Shown in pieces: positions 11,201 to 24,073 of a stretch of DNA of 64,000 nucleotides. Both the position numbers and the translations under genes were made by a program. Under the pieces are notes generated by a model that was not told the DNA's origin, did no database searches, and was given only the letters and a program-made list of their open reading frames with translations. The stretch comes from Juglans regia (taxonomy: Eukaryota; Streptophyta; Magnoliopsida; Fagales; Juglandaceae). Every line of letters starts with the position of its first letter. The first letter of the stretch is position 1. The DNA is taken from assembly GCF_001411555.2 (NCBI RefSeq), contig NC_049915.1, positions 19,439,424 to 19,503,423 on the forward strand, given 5' to 3'.

Positions 11201-12098
11201 GTAATCGTCTTCTTGACAACCAAAACATGACTAATTTCATTCTAAGCTTTCTTTTCAAGTGTCCTATATTTTGTTCTTTAGTCCTGTTCTCCACTGGCAA
11301 GCTCACGTCAATTAGTAAAATCTAGTAGTCCTTCCACGAGGATGATATCAATAGAGTCCCATATTATGGGATTATAAAAAAGTGCGGAATGAAGGATTTT
11401 TTAAATATATTAAAGCTGGATGATTTGGTGTCTTATGCGTTGGTTAGATTCTTATTTTCTACCAACATCTATCTCCCTCCCTCCCTCCCTCCCTCCCTCT
11501 CACTCCCTCCTGCTTTTGGCTGGGTTCCACTTAATCTGGCATGGGTTCTGGCCTATTGGATAGTACTTAATCTGAAGTAATGCATCCCAATCATATGGTT
11601 CTTTTTTTTATTTTTTTTATAAGTAACATCCCAATCCTATGGGTCCCTTTCTTGGCCTTGCATCAGCTTTAAACTGTTGTAGGTGAGCTTCAATAATGTT
11701 CATTGTCGATGACTTCATCTCTTTCATAAATTGTTGAATATTTTCTCATTAATAATTTATTTTTTCCTGTATGTCATTCTCTGCAGGTGCTGAAAACGAT
11801 TAGGAAGGAAGTCTTGAAGGGCTGTAAACTTGTCTTCAGCCGTGTGTTTCCCACCGGATTCCAGGCTGATAATCACCTTCTCTGGAAGATGGCAGAGAGT
11901 TTGGGAGCTACATGTTTGAAAGAGCTCGATCCATCCGTGACGCACGTGGTCTCAACAGATGCTGGAACAGAGAAATCTCGTTGGGCAGTGAAACATAAGA
12001 AGTTTTTGGTCCATCCACAGTGGATAGAAGCTGCAAATTATTTGTGGCAAAAGCAACCTGAAGAGAACTTTATTGTCAACCAAACTAAGAATCCATGA
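8285..12098 (+). pseudogene. CPL4: CPL4-like RNA polymerase II CTD phosphatase, frameshifted
   Basis: Eight exons can be read: 8285-8412, 8498-8586, 9059-9174, 9493-9673, 9990-10278 (or 10272), 10890-11075, 11162-11200 and 11787-12098. In order they encode an acidic N-terminus (MSLVTDSPAHSSSSDDFAAF), a CMHPGSFGEMCTLCGQ cysteine motif, the FCP1 phosphatase signature DLDHTLLNS (DxDxT), IYTMGD, SAVLILDD and a C-terminal BRCT domain ending in NQTKNP. The family removes phosphates from the RNA polymerase II C-terminal repeats in the nucleus. One base is missing near 10047: the first part of exon 5 reads to MHMMTKL and the next frame continues at KPFVRAFLKEA. Exon phases on both sides confirm the loss. 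The exon 5 donor is also odd: the expected junction is AAT before GCAGGT (a GC donor). It could be a retained but dying copy, or the deletion could be an assembly error. Confidence 0.82.
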
Positions 12099-12404
12099 CT
12101 GACCCTTTAACAATCAGCGCTAACACTTGGTACTGATGCATTAGTTTGAGGTACTTAGCTACTCTCCAGCTCTGTAGACCAGCTCGTTTAAAACTTTGGA
12201 TGGGTTAATTATGCTTCATAGATAGGTGGACTCAGTTTTGATGGTTTTAAATCGCCTAAAAGGGTCAAGAATTAATTGATTGGGATACTGAATGTTGGAT
12301 GCTGCTCTAATTTTCTGTATGTAAACTTTCTTTATGTTATAGTGAGATGAACCTTAAATTACTAGAGAGCAGCTACCTGTCTGGAACCAGATGCCCATCC
12401 TATT

Positions 12405-12441
<37 letters not shown>
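12405..12441 (+). repeat. (CT)n microsatellite
   Basis: A perfect CT dinucleotide run of about 37 bases, some 300 bases past the stop codon of the CPL4-like gene. Confidence 0.95.
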
Positions 12442-12442
<1 letters not shown>

Positions 12443-12589
12443 GTTTTTCTTTGACATAATTGATTTTGAGTAATTGGAACAGCTACAGCATCCCGAATAG
12501 CCGGCTGCTTCAAGTATTCCTAAAATATTGTTAAAATATTTTCACAGATGAGATAAGTTGAAATAAAAGTTAAAAGTTAAATAAAAGAG

Positions 12590-12765
12590 AAATGATACTT
12601 GCAATCGTGAATGTGCAAGTGTTGTACAGTCATTTTAAAAAAAATAATAAATATAGGATTCACATGAAAAGAAATTAATTTTTTCATAGTAGATTTTACT
12701 GTTTTTTAAAGTGACTGCACGGTACTTGCGCACTTCATGACTATATATAGCATTATTTGTTGAAA
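12590..12765. mobile_element. MITE family C (AAATGATACTTGCAGTCGTG-like ends)
   Basis: The stretch starts AAATGATACTTGCAATCGTG and ends with GCACTTCATGACTATATATA, which are imperfect inverted repeats, around a body reading CATTTTAAAAAAAATAATAA. Related copies lie near 17150-17325, 17545-17705, 37710-37860, 42790-42955 and 44705-44885. No coding capacity is visible. Confidence 0.5.
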
Positions 12766-14329
12766 TGAGTTATGAAAACAAACGAAGCTATAATCTATGC
12801 TAAAAATCATGTGCAGCTGGCTAATATGACATAAATATATATAAAGGGAAATGCTCTAATCAGTTACGTCAATTATTTTAGTTTATTTTTGCGAAATCTT
12901 TCACACCCACACGGATCCCATAATTTCAAATCATTGAAAATTCTAATATGTTCACCGTCATTATAATCAACTAATGTAACAAAACCTTACTCTACAATAA
13001 GACACCCAATTTCAACAACGTTGGTAATGATCTTGCGCGGGGGCAACCTGATCAACCGCTGTCTACTTCAGAATAGATAAATAGAACATGGCCTTGAATT
13101 CATCCGGAAATGTTGAATATGTGTTGGGCTTTAGGATGTCTATATAATTGATATGTTTAAAACAAGAAGGGTTCTTAAATATTTTGGGCTGGTTCGAAAT
13201 CGTACAATCACTTATAATAGATCAGTCAAGAAATATATCTCAGGGTTGGCATAACTTATATTGTAACAGTACTCATAACTTGATATTTTCATTAAAATTA
13301 TGGTTTTGGAAAAGAGCAAGAAATGAATCGAATGAATTGAAAAGATGATACTAGAGAGAAAAATCATGTCCTTGGCTTTATAAAATGTCTTTTAATTTGA
13401 CATTTAAAAACTTTTTGGGGTTGAAATTTTGAGATGAAAAAAGAAACATTTTTTGAGATGAAGAGATTTTGTTTTTTTAGAGATTTTTAGAGGGTAATGG
13501 AGAGAGGACTTCTGATCTTCTTCTTCTTCTTTTTTTTTTTTTTAATGGAGGTTAAAGGGTCATTCAAATCTTTTTGTAATTTTCTAAGGAAGCTTGTATT
13601 CAAAATCTTTTTGGGGAGGTGGGGGGAGTCTCATGTCAAAATATTATTTGAGAAGAAAATTACATGTGAACATAAAAATGGAGAATGCCTCCATTCAATC
13701 TGGGAGATGATCTTAGCCATACACTAATCAATAACATAGAAAAATTAACTTTGATTAGGATACGTTTGAATATTGAGATGGTCTTAGATAATTTGAGTTT
13801 ATCTATAAATATTAGTATTTTATGAATCTTATTGACACGTGTTTAAATGTAAATAAATTGAGATATATATTTGAATTAATACATAAAGTAAATTGAATTA
13901 AATGTAAATATATTTGAAATAAGTTTAACTTTTTATAAAAAGTAGAAAAAATAATAATCGAAGAATTTAGCCCTTAAGGCCTTAACTAACTAATTAAAGT
14001 CCCCCAAAAGCTGGGAATTGAAGAATTTAATATGATAATATTCCTAGTTAACCTAGATCAGCCTAGAACCAGATAGATCATCGATCCACCTCCATTAATG
14101 CTAGCTAGCTAGCTCTGCTTGTGATTACTAATAATTTAGCCCTAATAATGTCGAGAAGACTGATCATGAGATGATTGCATGCGTGTGGGACTCCATGCTT
14201 TCTACTAGTCTGAGAGTTTTGAATACTTTTGAAGACTTTACTTCTTTTGCATATGCTTAGCTGCACAATATCATGATCATGGACAGCATTCAACGAACGT
14301 ACCCCACGGAAAACTATGTGGGGAAAGAA

Positions 14330-16995
14330 TTGAAAATATATACAGGTGCATGCATTAAATACTTATTGGAAGACCCAAGTTGAGATTTTGGAAAACATTT
14401 TTTCTAATTTTCGAAGATATTTAACGAACAATATTTTTCAATTGTATGCAGAAAGATAAAAACAGAAAGTTGCAAGCAAAAGTTCATGTTTGGCACAAAA
14501 TTACATGAGAAGAGAAATATTTTAATCATAAAAAATTCTATAAAAATAAACTCGTAAACTTATATAGGTTGATGTGATACGTTAGATTGTAAAATTATTT
14601 TATTATAACAAAATATATAGAACATATATATATTTAAAATATGAAATCACGTTAGTATGTGAGTTTACTTTTATGAAAACTATTTAGGTGAATGATGTAG
14701 TCAAAGTGATCATGAGAATCATGCCACAAGCTGGTGATGATCATGAGAATCATGACGATAGGGTTCTAGTCTAGGGCTGAGCACCGACCACTTTGGAGTC
14801 GGAGGGCCCAACCTCCAACTCCAACTCCGACTTTGTCGGAGGTCGGATTCGACCTCTAACTCCGACTCCGACTCCGCGATATAGAGAATCCGTTCCGCCT
14901 CCGACTCCGACTTGTTAGAGCGGAGTCGGATTTTTGGACTCTTTTTTTTTTTATCTTTTTAACTTCATATTTGACCCACTTTTTTTTTTTTTAAATGTGG
15001 GCTTTCAAATTTCAATTTTCTCAAAATTACAATCTAAACTTATTAAACTTTTGATTATAACAAAGAATACAACTAAATAAAATAAGTAATATACTAACAT
15101 GCATTCAAAAATTAAAAATAAAAAGAAAGTCTTATTTTTACATGTACTCCCATCATCCATGATTCCATATCCACATCCAACTAATCACTACAATAAACAA
15201 AGGCATCGTATACGAAATGAAGATTAAAAAAAAAAGCACCATATAGTTACTATAGTATACTATTATAATTACTATGAATCTATTTTTAATTATATATATT
15301 ATATACATATATATGAAGATTCATAAAAACTATATGATATATGTATTATTATATATGAATATTAAAAAAAAGAGCACTATATCCGAAATGAAGATTCAAA
15401 AAATAGTCTTACTATTTTATATATAATATAGTATTACTATAATATACTATTAGTCTATTATTATATCTTCTAGTATATTACTAATACTATAGTATCATAC
15501 TATTAGTATGTTAGTAATTTAATATTATATATATATATTAAATCTCTAATTTCTTATACTTGATATATATATATTAATATATATAAATATTAGTAATACA
15601 CTAATAGTATTAATATATTAGTATTAGTATTAGTTATTATTAATACTATATATTATACTAATAGTGATATTAATACTATATATAGTTATAGTGATTAGTA
15701 TAACTACATTAGTATTAGTTATAGTAATTTAGCATAACTATATTAGTATTAGTTATAGATTAGTGTTTATTCATTAGTATTACATGTTGATGTTATTATG
15801 CATCTTAGTGTTTATAGTATATTATATATACATTAGTATTACATGTTATTATATTTATACATTATTAATTTTTACAACTTACATGTAACATGGTAGTAAT
15901 ATTGTAAATTTGTAATAGTATGATATTTACATATAGTCATATACTATACTATTATTATTTATTAGTCAATTTAGTCTATATATTATAGTATAAATATATT
16001 ATTTAAGTAGTATATTATTGAGTTTAACTAACTATATAAGATATAGTTGTATAAAATTTAAATGATTAACATATAAAAAAACACATATCTTTTTATAAAA
16101 TATAAATAAAATTGGAGGCGGAGACGGAGGCAGAGTCGGAGGGTCAAGTCGGAGGCGGAGTGTCGGAGGCAGATCGGAGTGGAGCCAGAGTCGGTTCGTC
16201 AATGACTCTGATTTTGACTCCGACTCTGATTTCCAATAGAGAAAAAACTCCGACTCCGACTCTGACAAGTCAGAGTCGGATTTGGAGTCGAATTGTGGAT
16301 TTTTGCTCAACCCTAAGTTCTACACACATATATATTGCATAATATTAATTAATTAATTAATTATTTTATTTGCAACATTGCCTTTTATTTTCAATTATAT
16401 TATTATTTCATGTGGAAGAGCTTGCCCGCTAAATGGTAGGTAAATGTATTTATGATATTGTCAGCATAATCAATTATGTGAGGAAGAAAATATAGGTGCA
16501 TGCATTAAATACGGAAGACCCATTCATGCAAGTTGAGATTTTGGAAAACATTTTTTCTAATTTTGAAAATATTAACGAACAATAATTTTCAATTGTCTGC
16601 AGAAAGATTTGGCAAAAAGAAAGTTGCAAGCAAAAGTTCATGTTTGGCACAAAATTACATGAGAAGAGAAATACTTTAATCATAAATAGATTCTATATAA
16701 ATAAACTTGTAAATTGATATAATTTTAATTATATTTTTTTTCTCTTATTAAATATGTGATATATAGATGATGAGTAGATAAATTTAATAAATTTAAGAAG
16801 AATAAAAAAATTAAAAAAATATGATGTGTGATGTGTAGAAATAACAAATAGCAAAACATATATATATTATTTATTTATTTTATTTGCAACATTGCCTTTT
16901 ATTTTCAATTATCTTAATTTTCATCCGGAAGAACTTGCACGCTAAATGGTAGGTAAATGTATTTATGATATTGTCAGCGTAATCAATAATTATCA
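14330..16995 (+). repeat. Local tandem duplication inside D1
   Basis: The segment from GGTGCATGCATTAAATAC through GCTAAATGGTAGGTAAATG occurs twice: first at 14346-16480, interrupted by the hAT-like element at 14771-16316, and again at about 16494-16995. D3 has a single uninterrupted copy (36955-37355), so the duplication arose in D1 only, and the element landed in the first repeat. Confidence 0.75.
14771..16316. mobile_element. hAT-like non-autonomous element with GGAGTCGGAG termini
   Basis: The element begins CTAGGGCTGAGC and ends GCTCAACCCTAA, an inverted repeat of the TAGGGNTGAGC kind found in hAT elements. It is flanked by 8-base sequences GTTCTAGT (14763-14770) and GTTCTACA (16317-16324), matching at six of eight positions. 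Both ends carry about 130-200 bases of reiterated CTCCGACTCCGA and its complement; the centre is very AT-rich with many TATTAGTAT steps. No transposase is seen. The D3 paralogue lacks it. Confidence 0.65.
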
Positions 16996-18289
16996 GCTGA
17001 TAGAGTTGAATTTGAGTGGCCATTTTGCATGATAGCTCATCATATTATAAATATGTGGCCTATATATTTATTTAGTACTTCTAGATCAGCTGAGTCCCTT
17101 TCTTGCTCTATTATTTGATTTATATCTACCTTTTCATATTTCTTTATAAGAAAATATATTTATAATTGTGAATTAAGTAATCGTTACAAAATCGTTTTAA
17201 AAAAATGAATAAAATATGAGATTCATATGAAAAAATTAATTTTTTAACAATAAACTTCACTTTTTTTCAAAACAATTACGCGACGTTTACGCACTTTAAA
17301 ATTATATGCAGAATTACTCTTTCTCCATACCCACTTGCCACTTGAGAGTTTTCCAATAAATAAATAAGTGATTTTTTTTTTCAGAATAAGGCATAATTTG
17401 CACTTGTAATCAGGAGTTTAGGACCACCTCCTCTCCACAACTTAACCTCAAAAAATGTAATATGAAATTAAAACATCTATTTCAATAATAAAAAAAATAT
17501 ATAATAAAAACCAAAAAGAGAAAGTGGCACGTAATTGTCCAAAAGAAAAATTATATTTACAGTTTTAGGATACGTAAGTCTCGCACACTCTATTAAAAAA
17601 AATAATTTAATTTGGGACTTAAATAAAAAAAATTATTTTTTTAATAATAAATCTTCTTTATTTTTAAAAAAAGTGCACATAATATGTACATCTTAAAATT
17701 GTATTTAACATTCCTTGAAAAAGAGAATTATGAGTGTATAGGACAATTGTTTTCAAGCTTCTCTTACTATAAAGATGTGCCAATTGACAACTTAGATAGA
17801 GATAAGTTCAATTATTTCTCGCAAAATATTTAATTTTCCAAATAAATGTCTTATTCAAATGACAAGAGGTGTTATTTTGTAGAATAAGTCATGCGGTCTA
17901 ATCACCTAAAAAATAGACACGAATCTAAATACTAGGTCGGAACAACGTGCAAAGCACGTTTGCCTAGTTCAGTGAGATATCGATATTTATAGTACATTAG
18001 TTTAGAATATAAAATAATCCAACACATATTATAACATCGATAGTTTTAGTAAAGTTGTCTCAGATAAGTTTAATACAAAAACAACAACAATATCAGTTCT
18101 AAATATGAGTCCTTTGATATTTTTACTACGATGCATCATTTTTGGTGTGTGATGTATGGGCTTATGAATAACAATCCTCTTTATATTTTGTATTGTGTAT
18201 TAGTTTTTCGGATTGGGCTTTCTTTGTTGGGAGGTTATGTGAAGTGTTTGGATGAATTTTTATTATTATTGGGCCGGAGTGTGTGTGTG

Positions 18290-18790
18290 AAGGGCCCAGC
18301 CCGTGTGCAGATGGGATCCAAGGCCAATTCCAAAACACTGCCGTTTTGCTATGTTTAGATAAAAATCCTAATCTTTTCTCCATTCCCACCCCCCCGCGTC
18401 GTACTCTCCCTTTTCAATCCCTTCCTCAGCTCCCTCGTCTCACTCTCTCGCCTCTGCATCACCGTGCCGCCTCTACGTCGCCGGCCGTGCCGCCTCTTCC
18501 TTCTCCTGCTCTTCAATTTTCGATTGAGAAAAGGTACAAAAATTTCCCCCATCCTTCTCCTAAAATTTTTTGTTTTGAGTTTTGCATTTACTCGATTTTC
18601 TTTTTGTTTTCACTCCCTTCCTCAACTCCCTCGTCTCACTCTCTCGTCTCTGTGTCGCCGTGCCGCCTCTGCCTCGCTTTGACGCCGCTGCTTCAATTTC
18701 GGATTAAAATAAGGTACGAAAATTTCTCGTTATCCTTCTCCCAAACTTTTTTGTTTTGAGTTTTGGATTTAATTGATTTTCCTTTTGCCT
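18290..18790 (+). repeat. Captured GC-rich 5' gene region, partly duplicated, inside the Helitron
   Basis: This stretch is much richer in C and G than the rest of the element. It has a promoter-like GGGCCCAGCC and AAAACACTGCCGTTTTG, then a C-rich leader. A block of CCTTCCTCAGCTCCCTCGTC type with GCCGTGCCGCCTC is present twice (about 18418-18535 and 18618-18715), each followed by a donor-like AAGGTAC. It resembles a host gene 5' untranslated region picked up by the Helitron. The longest open frame (18283-18759) is proline/serine/leucine-rich, without a recognisable domain. Confidence 0.45.
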
Positions 18791-18907
18791 CTCTTACAGA
18801 TCCGAGTGTTTGTTCATGAAATAAATTAAAAAAATTTCGATTTTTATACATTTCTTAGATGCCCTCCACCTAGGTTTGATTGCGTTAGAACTAATTCCCA
18901 CGACAAA

Positions 18908-19107
18908 ATTGGATGATTTGAACTGTTAAGATCGAGTTTTGTAAAAAAATATACAACGGATGTGTGAATGTAGAAAATATACATCGGGTTTTTGTTTGCT
19001 GTTGAGATGTTGGATGATTTGAACTGTTAAGATCGAGTTTTGTAAAAAAATATACAACGGATGTGTGAATGTAGAAAATATACATCAAGTTTTTGTTTGC
19101 TGTTGAG
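18908..19107 (+). repeat. Two-copy tandem repeat (about 101 bases) in the Helitron
   Basis: TTGGATGATTTGAACTGTTA starts at 18909 and again at about 19010, each copy continuing through ACAACGGATGTGTGAATG and GTTTGCTGTTGAGATG with very few differences. A second short tandem repeat of about 97 bases lies at about 20027-20190, around GGAAAACACTGATTAAGAAT-type sequence. Confidence 0.85.
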
Positions 19108-22100
19108 ATGTTAGTTGGACTATTTAAGGTGCTTGAGTTTTTTGAAATTATGGGCTTCAAATGAAAAATGGGCAGTGAGTTTTGACGGATAAAAACATCA
19201 GTTTTTCTATTTTTGTTTTCCTTTTTAGTACTTTGGTTTTAATGTAGATTGAGAGTGGACACCATCTCTTCAAATACAGATCCACAATAGAAAAAATAAA
19301 GTAAACATGAAACAGGAAAAAATAAAAAACAATAAATCTGTGACACAGCAAACAAAAAAAAAATGAAAAACGTGTAGTGAATTTTGGCGAGTAAAAGCAT
19401 GAGTTTTTCAACTTTTTTTTTCTTTTCTAGTTTCAGATTAGTACTTTGGTTTTAAACATCTGTTGAGTATGGCAATAATCTATTTGCCAATATTTATTTT
19501 ATCAATTGAGTAGAATGGCAAATAGATTATGTGATGTATGCACACCATCTAAACATCTGTTGAGGTTTATAGGAAATAGAAAACAGAAAAAGCACTGCAT
19601 GTACCATTAGAAAACACCACACTAAATAACCATGGACTCACAATGATCAAACGCCAGAAAGTTATAGCTTGAGAAATCTCCAGCCAAGAACACCTTAGAC
19701 AACTGGGAAAGCAGCTGTAAAAAAATTAATAGTAAACATTAACAACCAGTAAGAGAAAAAAATAGAAGAGAAGAGAATATATGAGAAGTCAAAAACATAA
19801 AATAGGTTGAACACTGAATGTTGCCAAAGATGAATACCTATGATCCTCAATTTCGGAATATCAGGTGGTTTGGTTTCTCCTCTCAAAACACTCTGGTTTC
19901 TCGTCTCAAAATAATGTGGTTTCTCCTCTCAAAACAGTATTTTAAAGTGTAATGGAGGAGAGGCGACTTCTTACATTTCAAAAACAGCAAAACAAACATG
20001 AAAAAAGAAAAACTCAAAAACTCCCAAACCAGATATGGAAAAACACTGATTAAGAATTTTTTTTAATGGTTTCTATGCTTTTCTGTGTTTTTTCTTATTG
20101 GTTTTTTTATGAATTATTTTTCCAAACCAGATATGGGAAAACACTGATTAAGAATATTTTTTTAATAGTTTTTGTGTTTTTTTATATGTTTGTTAGAGTT
20201 TGTTTATTTTTTTTTTTACAACTTTTTTAATGTTTCTGTGTTTTCTTAATGGTTCCTTATTTTTTATATTATTTTTTTCAAGACAACTCAACCCGCATAA
20301 GTGAAAAGGTATCACAAGCCAACAACCTGCTGAAGAAAAAAAACCGACAGAGAATGTGATCGATGTGAGGATAGGCATCGAGTCAGAGCTCATTAATTTG
20401 AGTTTCTGAGAAGACTATATTTTACATGATCAGAGAGCACCTAGCCTAATGAAGAAAGGATCGAGATCAAGTGATTATAAAGATATATTTTTATTTATAT
20501 ATATAGGTTTCAATCTGGGTTTTGAGCTAAATTTGCTTTTGTGTGTGATGTCGGTCAGCGCCCCCAGAAATTCCAAAAGTATCATAATCTGGCAATTTGA
20601 GTTTTGAGCTAAACTTATTTTTGGTGTTTGACGTTGGTCAGAGTCTTAGAAATCCCAAAATTATCATAATCTGACAAGTAGACAGCATTCAAAAAGTAGA
20701 AAGCAGAAAGCATTCAAAAAGAAAGCATTCAAAAAGGAACCTGACAATCTGTGAAGAGAAAAAGTAGACAATGCAAATGAAAAAATATTATAATCTGAAT
20801 GATAAAAAAATTTTGAGATGCAGTAACATAAGCTAACGTTCATTTAACAGAAAGTAAAAGGAAAACAAGATTTTCCGTTTACTCCGTCTCATAGCCTTTA
20901 TTATATATAAAGATATCGAGACGTGTATAGCACGGATTAATGTAGCATGTTTGTTTTTTTTTTTTTTGTTTTTCTTGGGGAGCAAGAGCATACCAGTATT
21001 ATACGGTGGAAAAAGGCGCATCACATCATTCAAAACAGTTATCCATTTTTGTATGAAGTGATCAATGTGCGTGACAATATATATATATATATATATATGA
21101 CTTTCATGACATTAGGGTATAGTCATGACTCATCACAAATGCCTTTCTTGTTATTTTGTACGGTTGTTGTATAGAGTCCTAGACAATAGATTTATCCGTA
21201 TTTATTGATAATGACATACTTTAAATAATTTTATATGTTAATAATTCAAATGAAAACTACTTATCAAAAAATAATTTAAATGAAAGTTACGTAAAATATA
21301 CTGGATTGCTAGTATAGTATGCAATTGAAAATGATAAAATCTAGAAAAATCCTATTATCAAATCTGTATGTAAAGCACATGGCCAAGTACAGTGTTTACA
21401 TGACATAATTTGATTAAAAATATAAAATATAAAATTTGAATGTTACAAATAAAATTTTATTATTTAAATGATATAGAATATGGTATGCTCTACTCTGACT
21501 TGATAATAGAATAACTCTAAAATCTAGAATGAAGAACGTTATTTCTCTATCTGTCTGCCCAACTCAAGTAGAGAAAACAATTTAAAAGACCAAAGTTGGG
21601 AGTAAAGGAAAAATAAATCTATGTATAAAGCTGATACATACGCATAGAATAAGGTCTCGTTTAGTTACATAGATGAGATAAAAAATATGTACATAGTAGT
21701 GAAATGATTTGTGAATGATAGTGAAATAGTTTGAGTTAAAATATTTTATGAAATTTTGAAAAATAAGGAAAAAAAAATTGAATAATAATATTATAAACTT
21801 GAAATATTGTCTAGGTTGAAATATGTATAATTGATGTGTATGTTCCTTGTCCACTAGTATAGTTTGGATTATTAGTGGTGTTGACTAATTTCATTTGTTG
21901 GTTTAATATTGACAAACATCTGACGATCGACAGTGGCCCAAATCATGTGCTTAAATTGATAAGGGTTTATTTGGACTGATTAATAGGCCTAATGGTATTA
22001 GTTAAAATCAAATCACAATAACTTATATTAACACCTAAACGCGACAAGATTAATTCTAATGTTTTTAATGGAATCTGCCCCTAATTAGGTGATATTTTTA

Positions 22101-22274
22101 GAGTGGTGATAGGTACTGCATAGGGGACACCTTAGGCCTCTGTTTATTTTCATAGAGATGAGATGAGATGAGTTGAGATCGATTAAAATTAAAGTTAAAT
22201 AAAATATTATTAGAATATATATTTTTAATATTAATTTTTTAAAAAAATTTGAAAAAGTTGAATACAACATCAGC

Positions 22275-23510
22275 TTCATAGCAAATAAATAAATAAATAA
22301 AGAGTATATCTAAATATGTTAATAAAAAGTTGTTTGAAATACCAATTATAAAACTTTTTTTTTCTTAAGTTAATTATTCTATTATCAAATCGGTATAAGG
22401 CATGTCATCCACGTCATTTAAATAATAAGATTTAATTTGAAAGATTCAAATTTTAAAATCTGTCTTCCAAATAATCAGAGTATCTACACCAACTTTTTTT
22501 TCCTCTTTCTTTTGGTGGTTGTGTTTCTCCTTTTTTATCATTTTCAACATGCACGTGAGTGCGACAAGCTGCATGCATGCTGCCTTATTGAACAGAGGAC
22601 AAGGACACAAACAAAAACATCCATCTGATGGATCTTTGTTTGCATTTGCATCATCTCAGAGATTTTGGAAGATGCATTATGGTGTCATGGGGTGAGAATA
22701 TTGGCACGCACCAATGTGAAATCGCAGCATCCATCTCTATTCTCTTGGCCCTTCCTTCAAAAGATCAAATTGTAAAGATCATTAATTGGATTCATTGCAT
22801 TAATTAATTGAAGGCTAATTTGCCTTCAAATCGTCATGCTTAGTCTACTTGTATTCTCTCTAATTATCTGATCAAATTAAACAGTTTAATGCGGAGGAAA
22901 ATACATATTACGACATTATATACTCATGCGATATTCATATTGCTTAAACATTCTACATACATAAACATTAATATTATAAGTTGGAAGACACACATAATAG
23001 GACTTTATTATTTCTCTCTATAATTAGAGAAAAACTCTTTAGTCATAAAGAGATCTCATAAATTGACATGACTTTATATGATACGAACGTCGTTAGATCT
23101 ACTTTACAATAAAAGTATTTTATAATGTAATGTAGCACATCAAACTACGTGAAGTTATAGATTTATTTTTATTGTAAAATAAATTTAACGTATCATATAA
23201 AATCATGTCAATTTATAAGTTTACTTTTATGAGATCTATTTACAGTTAAAACATTTCTCATAATGATAATTATTACATCATCCAATTCAATTAGGAGTAT
23301 CTCTATTCATTTTCCACGAGTTTGCATGCTGTGCCAAATTTTTTGATCCATTCTCATTGTATCCAAGTCTAGTTAATATTGGAGAAAGACAAAACGACAA
23401 TGATCTCGCGAAATTACTTCTACACACATATAAAGCAGATCACTGGTGCTATTTTCTCTTCTATTTTTGTTCTCTCAACAAAGAGAACCACTGCCATATA
23501 CACTGAGACC
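22275..23510. repeat. Duplicated intergenic block E1
   Basis: The block matches E2 (32285-33048, cut by the copia element) and E3 (40520-42390). Landmarks are the AAATAAATAAAGAGTATA start, GACAAGCTGCATGCATGCTG, the TTCTCTTGGCCCTTCCTTCA segment, TTGAAGGCTAATTTGCC, and at the end GGTGCTATTTTCTCTTCTAT. It includes a palindromic MITE near 23040-23260. No gene is seen. Confidence 0.8.
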
Positions 23511-24073
23511 CAACTCATAAATAGTACAAAGAGAACTAGTACTATCGTATAAAACCTTAACACGTAATAAACTTATTTTATGTGGGTCTTACAAAACTTA
23601 CTCTACTACCTCAATTCACTATTATTCATAAAGAACTCTATTCAATTCAACATCTAAACAAAATTAAAGCTGCATGCATGACATGTCTATTTTGGTACAT
23701 TTTTTTTTCATGTCTTTCGCTTGGTTATTTCTTGGACCACAGGGTTTCCTATTATTTAACATTTATGTGGCGATGAGTAATTTTAGATACTGAAAGTATT
23801 TTATCTCATATCATTGTTATAAAATTTTTAAATTTTCACATAAAATATAATAAATAATTCAATTTTTTCAAATTTTAAAATAATAATAATATTAAAAAAT
23901 AATATTATAATAATATTTTATTCAACTTTTATATAAAACTATCTCATCTCCACTATCCAAATCACTCCTGAATGTATGCTACTCTCCTATCACAAGTGCA
24001 ATAGTTTGACTTCGCAAGCACCTGGGTCGACACGTTTTACCTCTTTTAACTCGTAGTCTTTTTATTAGTTCTG

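Larger units (their letters stand above)
12099..13997. other. Spacer after the CPL4-like gene
   Basis: This holds the 3' flank of the CPL4-like gene, a CT microsatellite, one MITE and AT-rich unique DNA with a T-run near 13520. I see no convincing coding region; the frames near 13148 and 13497 are AT-rich and low-complexity. Confidence 0.5.
17932..20913 (-). mobile_element. Non-autonomous Helitron with exact empty site
   Basis: On the minus strand the element starts TCTTTATATATAATAAAGGC, a typical plant Helitron 5' end, and finishes with the hairpin ACGTGCTTTGCACGT followed by TGTTCCGACCTAG, a canonical 3' end. It sits between A and T of the host. The paralogous block D3 keeps the intact target, CTAAATATATCGAGAC near 38076-38091, with no insert. 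The 2982-base element has no visible Rep/helicase frame. Inside are a GC-richer, gene-like 5' region (18290-18780) and two internal tandem repeats. Confidence 0.9.
13998..22270. repeat. Duplicated intergenic block D1
   Basis: The block matches 36660-39360 (D3) from GGGAATTGAAGAATTTAATA onward through many landmarks: GATAGATCATCGATCCACC, GCATGCGTGTGGGACTCCATG, AAAAGTTCATGTTTGGCACA, the CATGCGGTCTAATCA site, the AGCACGGATTAATGTAGCAT segment and the GGCCCAAATCATGTGCTTAA segment. D1 is much longer than D3 because it also contains a local tandem duplication, a hAT-like element and a Helitron. Its last part is repeated again near 30730-31150. No intact gene is visible; the open frames at 16032-16342 sit in GGAGTCGGAG-type repeats of the hAT-like element. 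Confidence 0.8.

Noticed and set aside
16032..16342. Open frames rich in S/E or A/E on both strands
   Set aside because: They translate the GGAGTCGGAG repeats of the hAT-like element.
14330..16995. Reading the duplicated segments as long terminal repeats of a large element
   Set aside because: They lack TG...CA ends and a target duplication, and D3 shows a single copy; a local tandem duplication with an inserted hAT-like element explains it better.
18283..18759. 158-residue proline/serine-rich frame
   Set aside because: It covers the C-rich captured leader inside the Helitron, with donor-like sites and no domain.
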